Of a DNA stretch of 61,862 bases, positions 41,878 to 50,167 are shown in pieces. Below the pieces are notes generated by a model. The model did not search any database, was not told the DNA's origin, and worked only from the letters and a program-made list of their open reading frames with translations. The position numbers and the translations under genes were made by a program. Numbering within the stretch: position 1 is the stretch's first letter; every line of letters starts with the position of its first letter. The DNA comes from Actinospica durhamensis (GTDB taxonomy: Bacteria; Actinomycetota; Actinomycetes; Streptomycetales; Catenulisporaceae): assembly GCF_018139695.1 (NCBI RefSeq), contig NZ_JAGSOG010000017.1:1-61862 (forward strand). Reading direction: 5' to 3'.

Positions 41878-42693
41878 ATGTCCGAGACGGCCACCTACAC
41901 GCACGGCCACCACGCCTCGGTGATGCGCTCGCACACCTGGCGCACGGCCGCCAACTCCTGCGGCTACCTGCTCCCCCACCTGCGCTCCGGCCTGACGGTG
42001 CTGGACGTGGGCTGCGGTCCGGGCACCATCACGGCGGATCTCGCGCAGCTGGTGGCGCCGGGCCGGGTGGTCGGCCTCGAGCGGGCCGAGAGCGTACTGA
42101 GTCAGGCCACGTACTACGCCGGCGAGAAGGGCGTCGCCGACCGTGCCCAGTTCGTGGTCGGCGATGTCCACTCCCTGGACTTCCCCGACGACAGCTTCGA
42201 CGTGGTGCACGCGCACCAGGTGCTGCAGCACGTCGGCGACCCGGTCGGCGCGCTGCGCGAGATGCGCCGGGTCACCCGCCCGGGCGGGGTGGTGGCGGCG
42301 CGCGACAGCGACTACAGCGCCTTCTTCTGGAACCCGCGGCTGCCCGTCCTGGACGAGTGGCTGGAGCTGTACTGCGCGGTCGCCCGCGCCAACGGCGGCG
42401 AGCCGGACGCCGGCCGGTACCTGAAGTCCTGGGCCCGGCAGGCCGGATTCGCCGAGGAGCAGATCACCGCGAGCGCCTCGATGTGGTGCTACAACACCCC
42501 GGCCGAGCGCGAGTGGTGGGGCGGGATGTGGGCCGAGCGCGTGACCAAGTCGGACTTCGCCCGCATGGCGGTGGACGGCGGCCTGGCCACCCCGGAGCAG
42601 CTGCAGCGGCTGGCCGACGGCTGGCTGCAGTGGGCCGCGGACGAGGACGGCTGGGTGGGCATCCCGCACGGGGAGATCCTCTGCCGCGTCTGA
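41878..42693 (+). CDS. SAM-dependent methyltransferase (UbiE-like)
   Basis: A 271-residue class-I methyltransferase with LTVLDVGCGPGTITADLAQL (motif I), VVGLERAE, VVGDVHSLDFPDDSFDVVHAHQVLQHV and a C-terminal cap rich in Trp. Substrate unknown; related actinobacterial proteins sit in many contexts. The ATG at 41878 follows GAAGGAGACAG; the ORF could extend to 41836 but the ribosome-binding site decides for 41878. Confidence 0.87.
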   Translation: MSETATYTHGHHASVMRSHTWRTAANSCGYLLPHLRSGLTVLDVGCGPGTITADLAQLVAPGRVVGLERAESVLSQATYYAGEKGVADRAQFVVGDVHSLDFPDDSFDVVHAHQVLQHVGDPVGALREMRRVTRPGGVVAARDSDYSAFFWNPRLPVLDEWLELYCAVARANGGEPDAGRYLKSWARQAGFAEEQITASASMWCYNTPAEREWWGGMWAERVTKSDFARMAVDGGLATPEQLQRLADGWLQWAADEDGWVGIPHGEILCRV

Positions 42694-42750
42694 CGCGGCA
42701 GGACATCCCGCACCGGCCCCGTCTCGGTCCGGCGCGGGACCTGAGTCGGC

Positions 42751-42796
42751 CCGGATCGCGCGGTGAGCGGTGTCCTCCTCACACCGCACGATCCGG
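42751..42796. terminator. First of two tandem hairpins after the methyltransferase gene
   Basis: Arms CCGGATCG/CGATCCGG and GCGGTG/CACCGC pair over 14 bp with one C-A mismatch (42751-42765 and 42782-42796). Confidence 0.6.
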
Positions 42797-42809
42797 GTCA
42801 CGGCACGAC

Positions 42810-42842
42810 ACGGCGGGCCGACCCACGAGGTCGGCCCGCCGT
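42810..42842. terminator. Second tandem hairpin, bidirectional terminator
   Basis: A 14-bp perfect stem (42810-42823 with 42829-42842) and a 5-nt loop between the convergent methyltransferase and GH3 genes. Confidence 0.8.
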
Positions 42843-42880
42843 CGCGCGCCGCGGCCCCACGCCGCGGCGCTCGAGTAGGG

Positions 42881-45424
42881 CTATTCGACGGCCGCGTTCG
42901 AGATCCGCGTCTCGCCGGCGATCCGGTGCGGGGCACGGGGATCGACGTCGCGGACCTCGCCGACGAGCCGGACCGGTAGCCGGTGGCGCACGGCCTCGTC
43001 CGCGCTGGAGGCGGCGACCCACAGTTCGATGTCGCCGGGCTCGACGATGCGCCGCCCGGCCCGGCCGGTGAACGAGGTCAGGTCGGTGTGGCAGCTGAAA
43101 CGCACCCGGCGCGCCTCGCCCGCCGGGACGGCCACCTTGGCGAAGCCGATCAGGCGCGCCCGCGGCCTGGTGGTCTGCGCCACCGGGTCGTGCAGGTAGA
43201 GCTGGACCACGTCGCTCCCGTCCCGGCCGCCGGTGTTGCGCACGGTGAGTTCGACCTCGAATTCGCCGTCCACCGGGACCTGCGCGGCCGAGACCGTGCA
43301 CTGCTCCCAGGCGAACTCGGTGTAGCTCAGGCCGTGCCCGAACGGGTAGAGCGGCGTCGGGTCGACGCTGCTGATCGTGCTCGCCAGGCCCAGCGGCGGC
43401 TGCAGGTACGTCCACGGCTGGCCGCCCTCGCCGCGCGGGACGCTCACCGGAAGCCGGCCCGAGGGGTTGACCCGGCCGCCGAGCACGGAGGCGACCGCGG
43501 GGCCGCCCTCCTCGCCGGGGAAGAACGCCTGCACGATCGCGGCGAGCCGGCCGGCGTAGCGGCCGAGGGCGTAGGGCCGACCCGTCATCAGCACCAGCAC
43601 AATCGGGGTGCCGGTCTCGATCAGGGCGTCGAGGAACGCGCCCTGCTCCCCCGGCAGCGAGAGGTCCGCGGCGTCGCAGCCCTCGCCGGAGGTGCCGCGG
43701 CCGAACAGGCCGGCCCGGTCACCGAGCACGGCGATACACAGGTCCGCCTCGCGCGCGGCGGTGAGCGCGCGCTGGACCTCGTCCGGATCGAGCGGGCCGA
43801 GGACCTCGCAGCCGGCAGCCGTGCGCAGTTCGACGCCGGGCCACTGGCCGCGCAGCGACTCGAGCACGGTGGGGATCCGCACGCCGACGGGGGTCTCCGG
43901 GTGGTTCGGGCCGACGTGCGCCGGGAACGAATAGCAGCCGAGCATCGCCGAGGCCTGATCGGCCAGCGGGCCCACGACGGCGATGCCGCGCGAGCCCGGC
44001 CGGCCCGGCGAGGCCGGGTCCAGTGGAAGCAGGCCGGCCCGGTTCTCGAGCAGCACGATCGACTCCTCGGCCACCCGGCGCGCCAGCGCCCGGTTCGCCG
44101 CGCTGTCGAGGTCCACGGTGCCCGGGGTGACCTGCGGCAGCTCGAGTTCGGCCGGCTCGGCCCGGCCGTCCACGCCCGCGCCGGACGCCTCCGCCCGCGC
44201 CGTCGCCGCCACCGCCGCCGCCCCGCCGAGCGCCGGAGGCACCGGCGACCAGTCCGGGTCGAGCAGGCCGAGTTCGCACTTCTGCATCAGCACTCTCCAC
44301 AACGCCCGGTCCACGAAGGATTCCGCGATCTCGCCCTGTTCCACCGCCGCCACCAGCCGCGCCCCGTAGCCGCGCACCGTCGGCAGTTCCACGTCCACGC
44401 CGGCGGCCAGGGCCTGGCGCGCCGCGTCGGTGTCGTCGGCCGCCACCCCGTGCTCCGAGTGCAGGAAGCCGATACCGAAGTAGTCCGACACGACCGTGCC
44501 GTCGAAGCCCCAGGCGTCGCGCAGCAGCCCGGTCAGCAGTCCGGAGTCCGCGGCCGCGGGCAGCCCGTCGATCTCGCAGTAGGACTGCATCACCGAACGG
44601 GCGCCGGCCACGCGCACCGCGTGCTCGAACGGGGGCAGGATGACGTCGGCGAGCTCGCGTCCGCCGGCCCGCACCGGGGCGTGGTTGCGCGCGCCGACCG
44701 AGCCGGAGTAGCCGGCGAAGTGCTTGAGCGTGGCCACCACTCCGCCGGACTGCAGGCCCCTGACGTACGCGGCGCCGATGGTGGCGACCAGGCACGGGTC
44801 CTCGCCGATGGTCTCCTCCACCCGGCCCCAGCGCGGGTCGCGCACCACGTCGACCACCGGCGCGAGGCCCTGGTAGACGCCCACCATGCGCAGGTCCGCG
44901 CCGATGCGCGCGCCCATCTCGCCGACCAGCTCCGGGCTGAACGCGGCGCCCCAGGCCAGCGGCACCGGGTAGATCGTGGCCCCCCAGGCCGCGAATCCGG
45001 CCAGGCACTCCTCGTGCGGGAGCGCGGGGATGGCGAAGCGGCCGGCCGCCATGATCGAACGCTGCGTCCGGGCGAGCGAGAGCGCGCCGAGCGCCGGGTC
45101 CACCGGGGCGGTGCCGAAGGGCCGGGTGAGCTGGCCGAGGCCCAGCTTGGCCTGTTCCTCCAGGTCCACCTGCTCGGCCAGGTTCTCGTGCATGTGCGGG
45201 GCGACCTCGCCGCCCTCGGCGTCGGCCCCGACCCAGACCCCGTAGAGCTGGGCGCACTTCTCCGCCAGCGTCATCCGGGCGACGAGGTCGGCGACCCGTT
45301 GCCGGGCCGGGAGCTCGACCCGGCGCCAGTCCGGTGGCGTGCTCGGGTCCTGCGGGTCGTCGCCCGCGGCGTCCGGGCTGGACGCGGCGCGGGCGGGGCG
45401 GGCGGATTCGGGCGCGGTGGTCAT
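42881..45424 (-). CDS. GH3 beta-glucosidase/beta-xylosidase-like enzyme
   Basis: An 847-residue intracellular GH3 enzyme (no signal peptide). It has the N-terminal barrel (LVARMTLAEKCAQLYG, GVYQGLAPVVDVVRDPRWGRVEETIGEDP, CEIDGLPAAADSGLLTGLLRDAWGFDGTVVSDYFGI, where the Asp of VSDY is the nucleophile), the C-terminal sandwich (ESIVLLENRAGLLPL, DLCIAVLGDRAGLFGRGTSGEG) and an FnIII-like end (YPFGHGLSYTEF). It removes non-reducing sugars from imported oligosaccharides; glucose versus xylose cannot be decided. It is the last gene of the sugar ABC operon, 58 bp after the second permease gene. Confidence 0.92.
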   Translation of the reverse strand: MTTAPESARPARAASSPDAAGDDPQDPSTPPDWRRVELPARQRVADLVARMTLAEKCAQLYGVWVGADAEGGEVAPHMHENLAEQVDLEEQAKLGLGQLTRPFGTAPVDPALGALSLARTQRSIMAAGRFAIPALPHEECLAGFAAWGATIYPVPLAWGAAFSPELVGEMGARIGADLRMVGVYQGLAPVVDVVRDPRWGRVEETIGEDPCLVATIGAAYVRGLQSGGVVATLKHFAGYSGSVGARNHAPVRAGGRELADVILPPFEHAVRVAGARSVMQSYCEIDGLPAAADSGLLTGLLRDAWGFDGTVVSDYFGIGFLHSEHGVAADDTDAARQALAAGVDVELPTVRGYGARLVAAVEQGEIAESFVDRALWRVLMQKCELGLLDPDWSPVPPALGGAAAVAATARAEASGAGVDGRAEPAELELPQVTPGTVDLDSAANRALARRVAEESIVLLENRAGLLPLDPASPGRPGSRGIAVVGPLADQASAMLGCYSFPAHVGPNHPETPVGVRIPTVLESLRGQWPGVELRTAAGCEVLGPLDPDEVQRALTAAREADLCIAVLGDRAGLFGRGTSGEGCDAADLSLPGEQGAFLDALIETGTPIVLVLMTGRPYALGRYAGRLAAIVQAFFPGEEGGPAVASVLGGRVNPSGRLPVSVPRGEGGQPWTYLQPPLGLASTISSVDPTPLYPFGHGLSYTEFAWEQCTVSAAQVPVDGEFEVELTVRNTGGRDGSDVVQLYLHDPVAQTTRPRARLIGFAKVAVPAGEARRVRFSCHTDLTSFTGRAGRRIVEPGDIELWVAASSADEAVRHRLPVRLVGEVRDVDPRAPHRIAGETRISNAAVE

Positions 45425-45482
45425 CGGGCCGCGGTTCCTCTCAGTGTGCGGGGCGGGGACGTAGGGGTGGCCGGTCGCCGCG

Positions 45483-46400
45483 TCATCTGCCGCCGAAGCC
45501 CACGACGCTGCTGATCAGGGCGCGTCGTGCGGCGAGGTAGAGCACGAGCATGGGGATCCCGGCCAGGGTCAGCGCCGCGAGCATGGCCGGGATGTCCACC
45601 CCGTACTCGCTGCTCAGGCTCCACAGGCCGGTGGTGAGCACCTCGTTCTGCGGCGACTGGGTCAGGATCAGCGGGAACAGCAGCCCGTTCCAGGCCGACA
45701 GGCCGCTGAAGACCGCCACGGTGCTGATCCCGCCCCGGGAGAGCGGGATCACCAGCTTGAACAGCATCCGGGCCGGGGTGGCGCCCTCGAGCGCCATCGC
45801 CTCGTAGAGCTCCTCCGAGATGTCGCGCATCGTGCCGACCAGCACCAGCAGCGTCACCGGCATCGCGAACGCCACGGTGGGCAGGATGATCGCCCACAGC
45901 GTGTCGTACAGGCCCATCTTCGAGACCATGACGTAGAGCGGGACCAGGATGACCGGGGCCGGGATGGCCAGGCCCAGCAGGAAGATCCGGAACACCAGCA
46001 GGGAGCTGTGCCGGCCGCGGGCGCGCACGATGGCGAAGGCGAGCGGCACGCTGAGCCCGAGCACCAGCACGATCGTGGCCACGGTGACCACGACCGTGTT
46101 GAACAGCAGGTGCATGAAGCCGTTCTGGAAGGCCAGCTTGTAGTTCTGCAGCGTCGGGTGCGTGGTGGGCACCAGCAGGTCGCCGCCCAGGGCAGAGCTC
46201 TGCGACTGGAACGAGGCGTTGATCATGACGTAGATCGGCACGATCACGATCGCCAGCCAGAGCAGGGCGGCCAGTGCGGCCGCGGGGTTGTCGCGGCGCA
46301 GCCGGTCGGCCAGGCCCGGGCGGTTGCGCCGCCCGGGACCGGCGGCGCAGGAGGCACGCGCGCCGGTGCGCGGTGTGGTCTCGACGGCCAAGCGGATCAC
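45483..46400 (-). CDS. CUT1 carbohydrate ABC permease (MalG type)
   Basis: A 305-residue permease with six helices and the EAA loop EELYEAMALEGATPARMLFKLVIPLSR. The GTG at 46400 overlaps the TGA of the first permease (GTGA), so translation is coupled. It forms the channel for oligosaccharide import with its partner permease. No ATPase gene is present in the cluster; actinomycetes often use a shared MsiK. Confidence 0.92.
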   Translation of the reverse strand: MIRLAVETTPRTGARASCAAGPGRRNRPGLADRLRRDNPAAALAALLWLAIVIVPIYVMINASFQSQSSALGGDLLVPTTHPTLQNYKLAFQNGFMHLLFNTVVVTVATIVLVLGLSVPLAFAIVRARGRHSSLLVFRIFLLGLAIPAPVILVPLYVMVSKMGLYDTLWAIILPTVAFAMPVTLLVLVGTMRDISEELYEAMALEGATPARMLFKLVIPLSRGGISTVAVFSGLSAWNGLLFPLILTQSPQNEVLTTGLWSLSSEYGVDIPAMLAALTLAGIPMLVLYLAARRALISSVVGFGGR

Positions 46401-47338
46401 GCCCCTTCCCGGGTACTGCGCATGGAGCCGAAGCCGGAGAGCCGGACCATCAGCAGCGAGAGCACGGTGGAGACCACGACCAGGCCGGCGCCCAGGGCGC
46501 AGGCGTAGCCGAAGTTGAAGTCGTCGAAGGCGTTCTGGTACATCACCCAGGAGAGCGTGGAGGTGGCCGCGCCCGGGCCGCCCTGGGTGAGCAGGAAGAC
46601 GGTCTCGAACGAGGTCAGCGAGCCCACCACGATCAGCACCGAGGAGGTGGTGATGGTGTTGCGCAGCTGCGGCAGGGTGATGTGCACGAACTGCGCCACT
46701 CGCCCGGCCCCGTCGATCGCGGCCGCGTCGTAGAAGGACTTCGGGATCGCCCGCGCCCCGCCCTGGTAGATCAGGGTGTGGAAGGGCATGAACTGCCAGC
46801 CGCCGACGAACACCAGGGCGATGAGCGCGCCGTTCGTGGAGCCGAGGATGTTGCCGTCGGGAAAGCCGATCCACGGCCCGATCGAGGGCGCGAGGCCGAA
46901 GTTCGGGTCGAGCAGCGCCTTGAACAGCAGCGAGATGGCCGTGCTTGACAGTACAAGGGGGATGAAGAACAGGGCCGCGAGCACGGCTCTGTTGCGCTGC
47001 TTCCCGGCCGCCCACACCCCGATCAGCATGGCCACCGGGGTCTGGAACACCCAGCTGAGCACGGTCAGCTCGACCGTCAGCCGGGTGGCCTGGCGGATGC
47101 TCGAGTCCTGAAACAGGCGGGTCCAGTTGCCGGCGCCGCTCAGCTGCGGGGAGCCGATGCCGCTCCAGTTGCCGCAGAAGGAGAGGTAGACCGCGTAGAG
47201 CATCGGCACGACGGCGAAGAGCGCGAAGAACAGAAAGCCGGGCAGCGCCCAGGCCAGGCGCGGGCGACCCACTCGAGCGGGTGCGCCCGCGCCGTGGCGC
47301 TGGGGCCGCGGCTTGCCGCTGGTGGCAGCGAGGGTCAT
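46397..47338 (-). CDS. CUT1 carbohydrate ABC permease (MalF type)
   Basis: A 313-residue permease with six helices, beginning with a basic leader and LPGFLFFALFAVVPMLYAVYLSF, and the EAA loop KSFYDAAAIDGAGRVAQFVHITLPQLR. The ATG overlaps the binding-protein stop by 4 bp (ATGA). It is the partner of the MalG-type permease. Confidence 0.92.
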   Translation of the reverse strand: MTLAATSGKPRPQRHGAGAPARVGRPRLAWALPGFLFFALFAVVPMLYAVYLSFCGNWSGIGSPQLSGAGNWTRLFQDSSIRQATRLTVELTVLSWVFQTPVAMLIGVWAAGKQRNRAVLAALFFIPLVLSSTAISLLFKALLDPNFGLAPSIGPWIGFPDGNILGSTNGALIALVFVGGWQFMPFHTLIYQGGARAIPKSFYDAAAIDGAGRVAQFVHITLPQLRNTITTSSVLIVVGSLTSFETVFLLTQGGPGAATSTLSWVMYQNAFDDFNFGYACALGAGLVVVSTVLSLLMVRLSGFGSMRSTREGA

Positions 47339-48666
47339 GAGCCTGCGTTCTTCTGGGTGGTCTGCATGTCGGACTCGAACTGGCTCACCGAGACCTGGCC
47401 GGCGAAGAACTTGCCGACCTCGGTGTCCAGCGGGGTGCCGACGGCGGTGGGCAGCGCCTGGTCCCAGGAGAGCTGGAAGGACGGGGCCTGCTGCACCATC
47501 TGGTACTGGAACTGGCCGAAGGCGGGGTTCGGGTAGCTCGAGAGCAGGCTGGAGGTGGTGGTGGCGGTCGGGATCCAGCCGCCGGCGAGCAGCGCCTTGG
47601 TGTAGGTGTCGGAGGCCATGTACTGCACGAAGGCGACCGCGGTGCTCAGGTACTTGGTCTTGGCGTTGATCGACCAGAAGTTGGTCGGGTTGCCGACCAC
47701 GTCCGCCGGGTTGCCGGTGCCGCCGGCCACGTCCGGGAAGGTGGTGAAGCCCTCTTCGCTCTTGGCGAAGTTCGGGTAGTTGCTCAGCTGGTTCGCGTAG
47801 TCCCAGGAGCCCATCAGCTGCATCGCGGCCTTGCCGCTGCCCAGCAGGGCGGGCGCCGCGTTGTTGGTGTAGCTGGTGGAGGTGAACTTGGTGCCGAACG
47901 CGCCTTCCTGGATCAGCTGCTGGATGTCGGTGAGCGAGGTGGTCATGGCCTGGTCGGTCCAGCCGGAGGAGTCGCCGTTCTGGATCTTGGTGAACTCGCC
48001 CGAGCCGCCGACGCGGTCGAGCATGTACTCGAGCCACATCAGGTCGGGCCAGTTGTCGGCGCCGCCGAGGGCGAAGGGGATGACGCCGTGTGCCTTGAAC
48101 GTCGTGATCGCGGCCTGCATGGCGGCCCAGGTGTTCGGGGGCTGCAGGTTGTACTGGGCGAACAGGGTCTTGTTGTAGAACAGGATCACCGGCTGCATGC
48201 CGCGCATGGGCACGCCGTAGTCCTTGCCGTCGACCGCGCCGGCCGCGACCACGGAGGGCAGGAAGGCGCCCTTGAGCGGAGCCTGGTTGAAGTACGGGGT
48301 GAGGTCGACGAGCTCGTTCGCCTTCACGTACGGCGCGATGCTGCCGCCGCCCCAGTTGAAGAACACGTCGGGCGCACTGGAGGAGGTCATCACGGTGCGC
48401 AGCTTGGGCGAGTAGTCGTTGCCCGGCACCTGGACGAGCTTGACCTTGACCGTCGAGGTCTTGTTGAACGCGTCGACGGCCGCCTGCTGGATGTTGGTCG
48501 AGTTGTCGCCGTAGGTGTACACGACGATCTGGCCGCCCCCGGCGCCGGTGGAGGAGGAACTGCAGCCGGACGCGCCGAGGGACAGTGCCGCACCCAGGCC
48601 GAGCGCCAGGGCCGCGCGCAACCCGCGCTTACGGAGGATCGGGTTGCGCTTCGACTTCGTTGTCAC
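47335..48666 (-). CDS. Sugar-binding lipoprotein of the CUT1 ABC importer
   Basis: A 443-residue extracellular binding protein with a signal and lipobox (LGLGAALSLGASGC). Its fold motifs include IVVYTYGDNSTNIQQAAVDAFN, APDVFFNWGGG, GVPMRGMQPVILFYNKTLF, AAMQLMGSWDYANQL and VAFVQYMASDTY, typical of MalE-family (SBP_bac_8/1) proteins for oligosaccharides. The GTG start follows GCGAGGTG. Ligand not identified; the surrounding GH3, GH30 and GH6 genes favour a plant-derived oligosaccharide. It is the first gene of the importer operon. Confidence 0.92.
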   Translation of the reverse strand: MTTKSKRNPILRKRGLRAALALGLGAALSLGASGCSSSSTGAGGGQIVVYTYGDNSTNIQQAAVDAFNKTSTVKVKLVQVPGNDYSPKLRTVMTSSSAPDVFFNWGGGSIAPYVKANELVDLTPYFNQAPLKGAFLPSVVAAGAVDGKDYGVPMRGMQPVILFYNKTLFAQYNLQPPNTWAAMQAAITTFKAHGVIPFALGGADNWPDLMWLEYMLDRVGGSGEFTKIQNGDSSGWTDQAMTTSLTDIQQLIQEGAFGTKFTSTSYTNNAAPALLGSGKAAMQLMGSWDYANQLSNYPNFAKSEEGFTTFPDVAGGTGNPADVVGNPTNFWSINAKTKYLSTAVAFVQYMASDTYTKALLAGGWIPTATTTSSLLSSYPNPAFGQFQYQMVQQAPSFQLSWDQALPTAVGTPLDTEVGKFFAGQVSVSQFESDMQTTQKNAGS

Positions 48667-48673
48667 AAAGCAC

Positions 48674-48837
48674 CTCGCAAATCGCCGATAATTTCGAGTT
48701 CATTCCCGAATGTTGCTGGCAAATTAGCGAGGGGAGGTTTCGACGTCAAGGGCAGGGCCCTGATGGATCAGACACGATTAGATCTCAGCACCGATCCTTC
48801 CGGACGGGGCGCACACGAGCGGAACACAAGCTACGAT
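48674..48837. promoter_or_regulatory. Divergent control region of sugar importer and LacI genes
   Basis: CTCG-C-AAAT (48674-48682) and ATTTCGAG (48691-48698) form an inverted repeat with one bulged base. TTGCTGGCAA (48713-48722) has TTGC/GCAA arms. TACGAT (48832-48837) is a -10-like box 7 nt before the LacI GTG. The LacI operator is probably among these; no classical LacI palindrome is exact. Confidence 0.4.
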
Positions 48838-48844
48838 CCAAGCT

Positions 48845-49900
48845 GTGACCTCACCTGTGACTCCCATTCGGCCGCAAGCGGGCGCCGCCGACGGCGCGCC
48901 GGGCGAGACGGCCACGCTGGCCGACATCGCCCGGGCCGCCGGTGTCTCGGCCCCGACTGTTTCGAAGGTGCTCAACGGCCGGGCCGACGTCGCCCCGGCG
49001 ACCCGGGAACGGGTCGAGGAGCTGCTGCGGGAGTACGGCTACCGGCGCCGCGCGGTGCAGGCCGCGCCGCTGCTCGACCTGGTGTTCCACGAGCTCGAGA
49101 GCGCCTGGGCGATGGAGGTGATCCGCGGCGCCGAGCAGGTGGCGCACGACGAGGGCCTGAGCCTGGTGCTCTCGCAGACCGCGGGCCGGATGATCCCGGG
49201 CCAGTCCTGGCTCGACGGCGTGCTCGCCCGCAGGCCCACCGGCGTGCTGCTGGTGCTGGCGAAGCTGGATCCGGCCCAGCGCGAACAGCTGGCCACCCGG
49301 GACATCCCGTTCGCGGTGATCGACCCGGCGGGCGACCTCGAGGCCGAGGTGCCGGCCGTGGGCGCGACCAACTGGCAGGGCGGCCTGGCCGCCACCCGCC
49401 ACCTGCTCGAACTCGGCCACCGCCGGATCGGGGTGCTGGCCGGGCCGGAGACGATGCTGTGCAGCCGGGCCCGGGTGGACGGGTACCGGGCCGGGCTCGA
49501 GACCGCCGGGATCCGGTTCGATCCGAGCCTGGTGCGGGCCGGCGACTTCCACCACGAGGCCGGATACGCCTGCGGGCGCGAGCTGCTGCGGCTGCCGGAC
49601 CGGCCCACCGCGGTGTTCGCGGGCAACGACCTGCAGGCCCTCGGCCTGTACGAGGCGGCCCGCGAGCTCGGCCTGCGCATCCCGCAGGACCTGAGCGTGG
49701 TCGGGTTCGACGACCTGCCCGCGGCCCGCTGGGTCGGACCGCCGCTGACCACGGTGCGCCAGCCGCTGGCCGAGATGGCCGCGGCCGCCGCCCGGATCGT
49801 GATCGACCTCGCCCGCGGCCGGCGCCCCTCCGCGCTGCGCATCGAACTGGCCACCGAACTGGTCGAACGCGCGAGCACGGCCGCGCCGCGCAAGCCCTGA
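48845..49900 (+). CDS. LacI-family transcriptional regulator
   Basis: A 351-residue LacI/GalR regulator with the HTH ATLADIARAAGVSAPTVSKVLNGRADVAPATRERVEELLREYGY and an effector domain resembling periplasmic sugar-binding proteins (GVLLVLAKLD, HLLELGHRRIGVLAGPE, DLSVVGFDDLPAARWVGPPLTTVRQPL). It is divergent from the sugar importer operon, which it very likely represses until an oligosaccharide binds. TACGAT 7 nt before the GTG and no Shine-Dalgarno suggest a leaderless mRNA. Confidence 0.93.
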   Translation: MTSPVTPIRPQAGAADGAPGETATLADIARAAGVSAPTVSKVLNGRADVAPATRERVEELLREYGYRRRAVQAAPLLDLVFHELESAWAMEVIRGAEQVAHDEGLSLVLSQTAGRMIPGQSWLDGVLARRPTGVLLVLAKLDPAQREQLATRDIPFAVIDPAGDLEAEVPAVGATNWQGGLAATRHLLELGHRRIGVLAGPETMLCSRARVDGYRAGLETAGIRFDPSLVRAGDFHHEAGYACGRELLRLPDRPTAVFAGNDLQALGLYEAARELGLRIPQDLSVVGFDDLPAARWVGPPLTTVRQPLAEMAAAAARIVIDLARGRRPSALRIELATELVERASTAAPRKP

Positions 49901-50052
49901 GCGCGCCCGCGCCCACCGCAGGACCCGCACCGCCCGGCCCGCGCCGGGCGCACCCGCCGAGAATCTCAGGGTGCGCACAGCGCGGGCTTTATCCACGGGC
50001 TGCGGGCGCACACCTGCGCATTTCCGAGATCATTCGCCGCGCCGATCTCCGC

Positions 50053-50121
50053 ATTCCCTCGACGGGATCAGGGAATTCGCCGCGCCGCGCGGTTGACGTT
50101 CGCCCGAGCGCGGCGTAATTT
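50053..50121 (+). promoter_or_regulatory. Promoter and inverted repeat upstream of the oxidoreductase-DUF6807 gene
   Basis: ATTCCCT (50053-50059) and AGGGAAT (50070-50076) form a 7-bp inverted repeat with a 10-bp spacer. Just downstream, TTGACG (50093-50098), a 17-bp spacer and TAATTT (50116-50121) make a very good sigma-70 promoter. The first half of the 267-bp gap (49901-50040) shows nothing I can name. Confidence 0.6.
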
Positions 50122-50167
50122 CCAAGCGGCCGACTCGAAACTCGTACCGAAACATTCGGAGGTCTCG

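Noticed and set aside
45424-48666. Long plus-strand ORFs across the GH3 and sugar importer genes
   Set aside because: They are GC-skew shadows: low-complexity Arg/Ala/Gly/Pro translations without domains, opposite genes with clear families.
48667-48844. CebR-type operator (TGGGAGCGCTCCCA) for the LacI gene
   Set aside because: No sequence close to this palindrome exists in the divergent region; other, weaker inverted repeats are listed instead.
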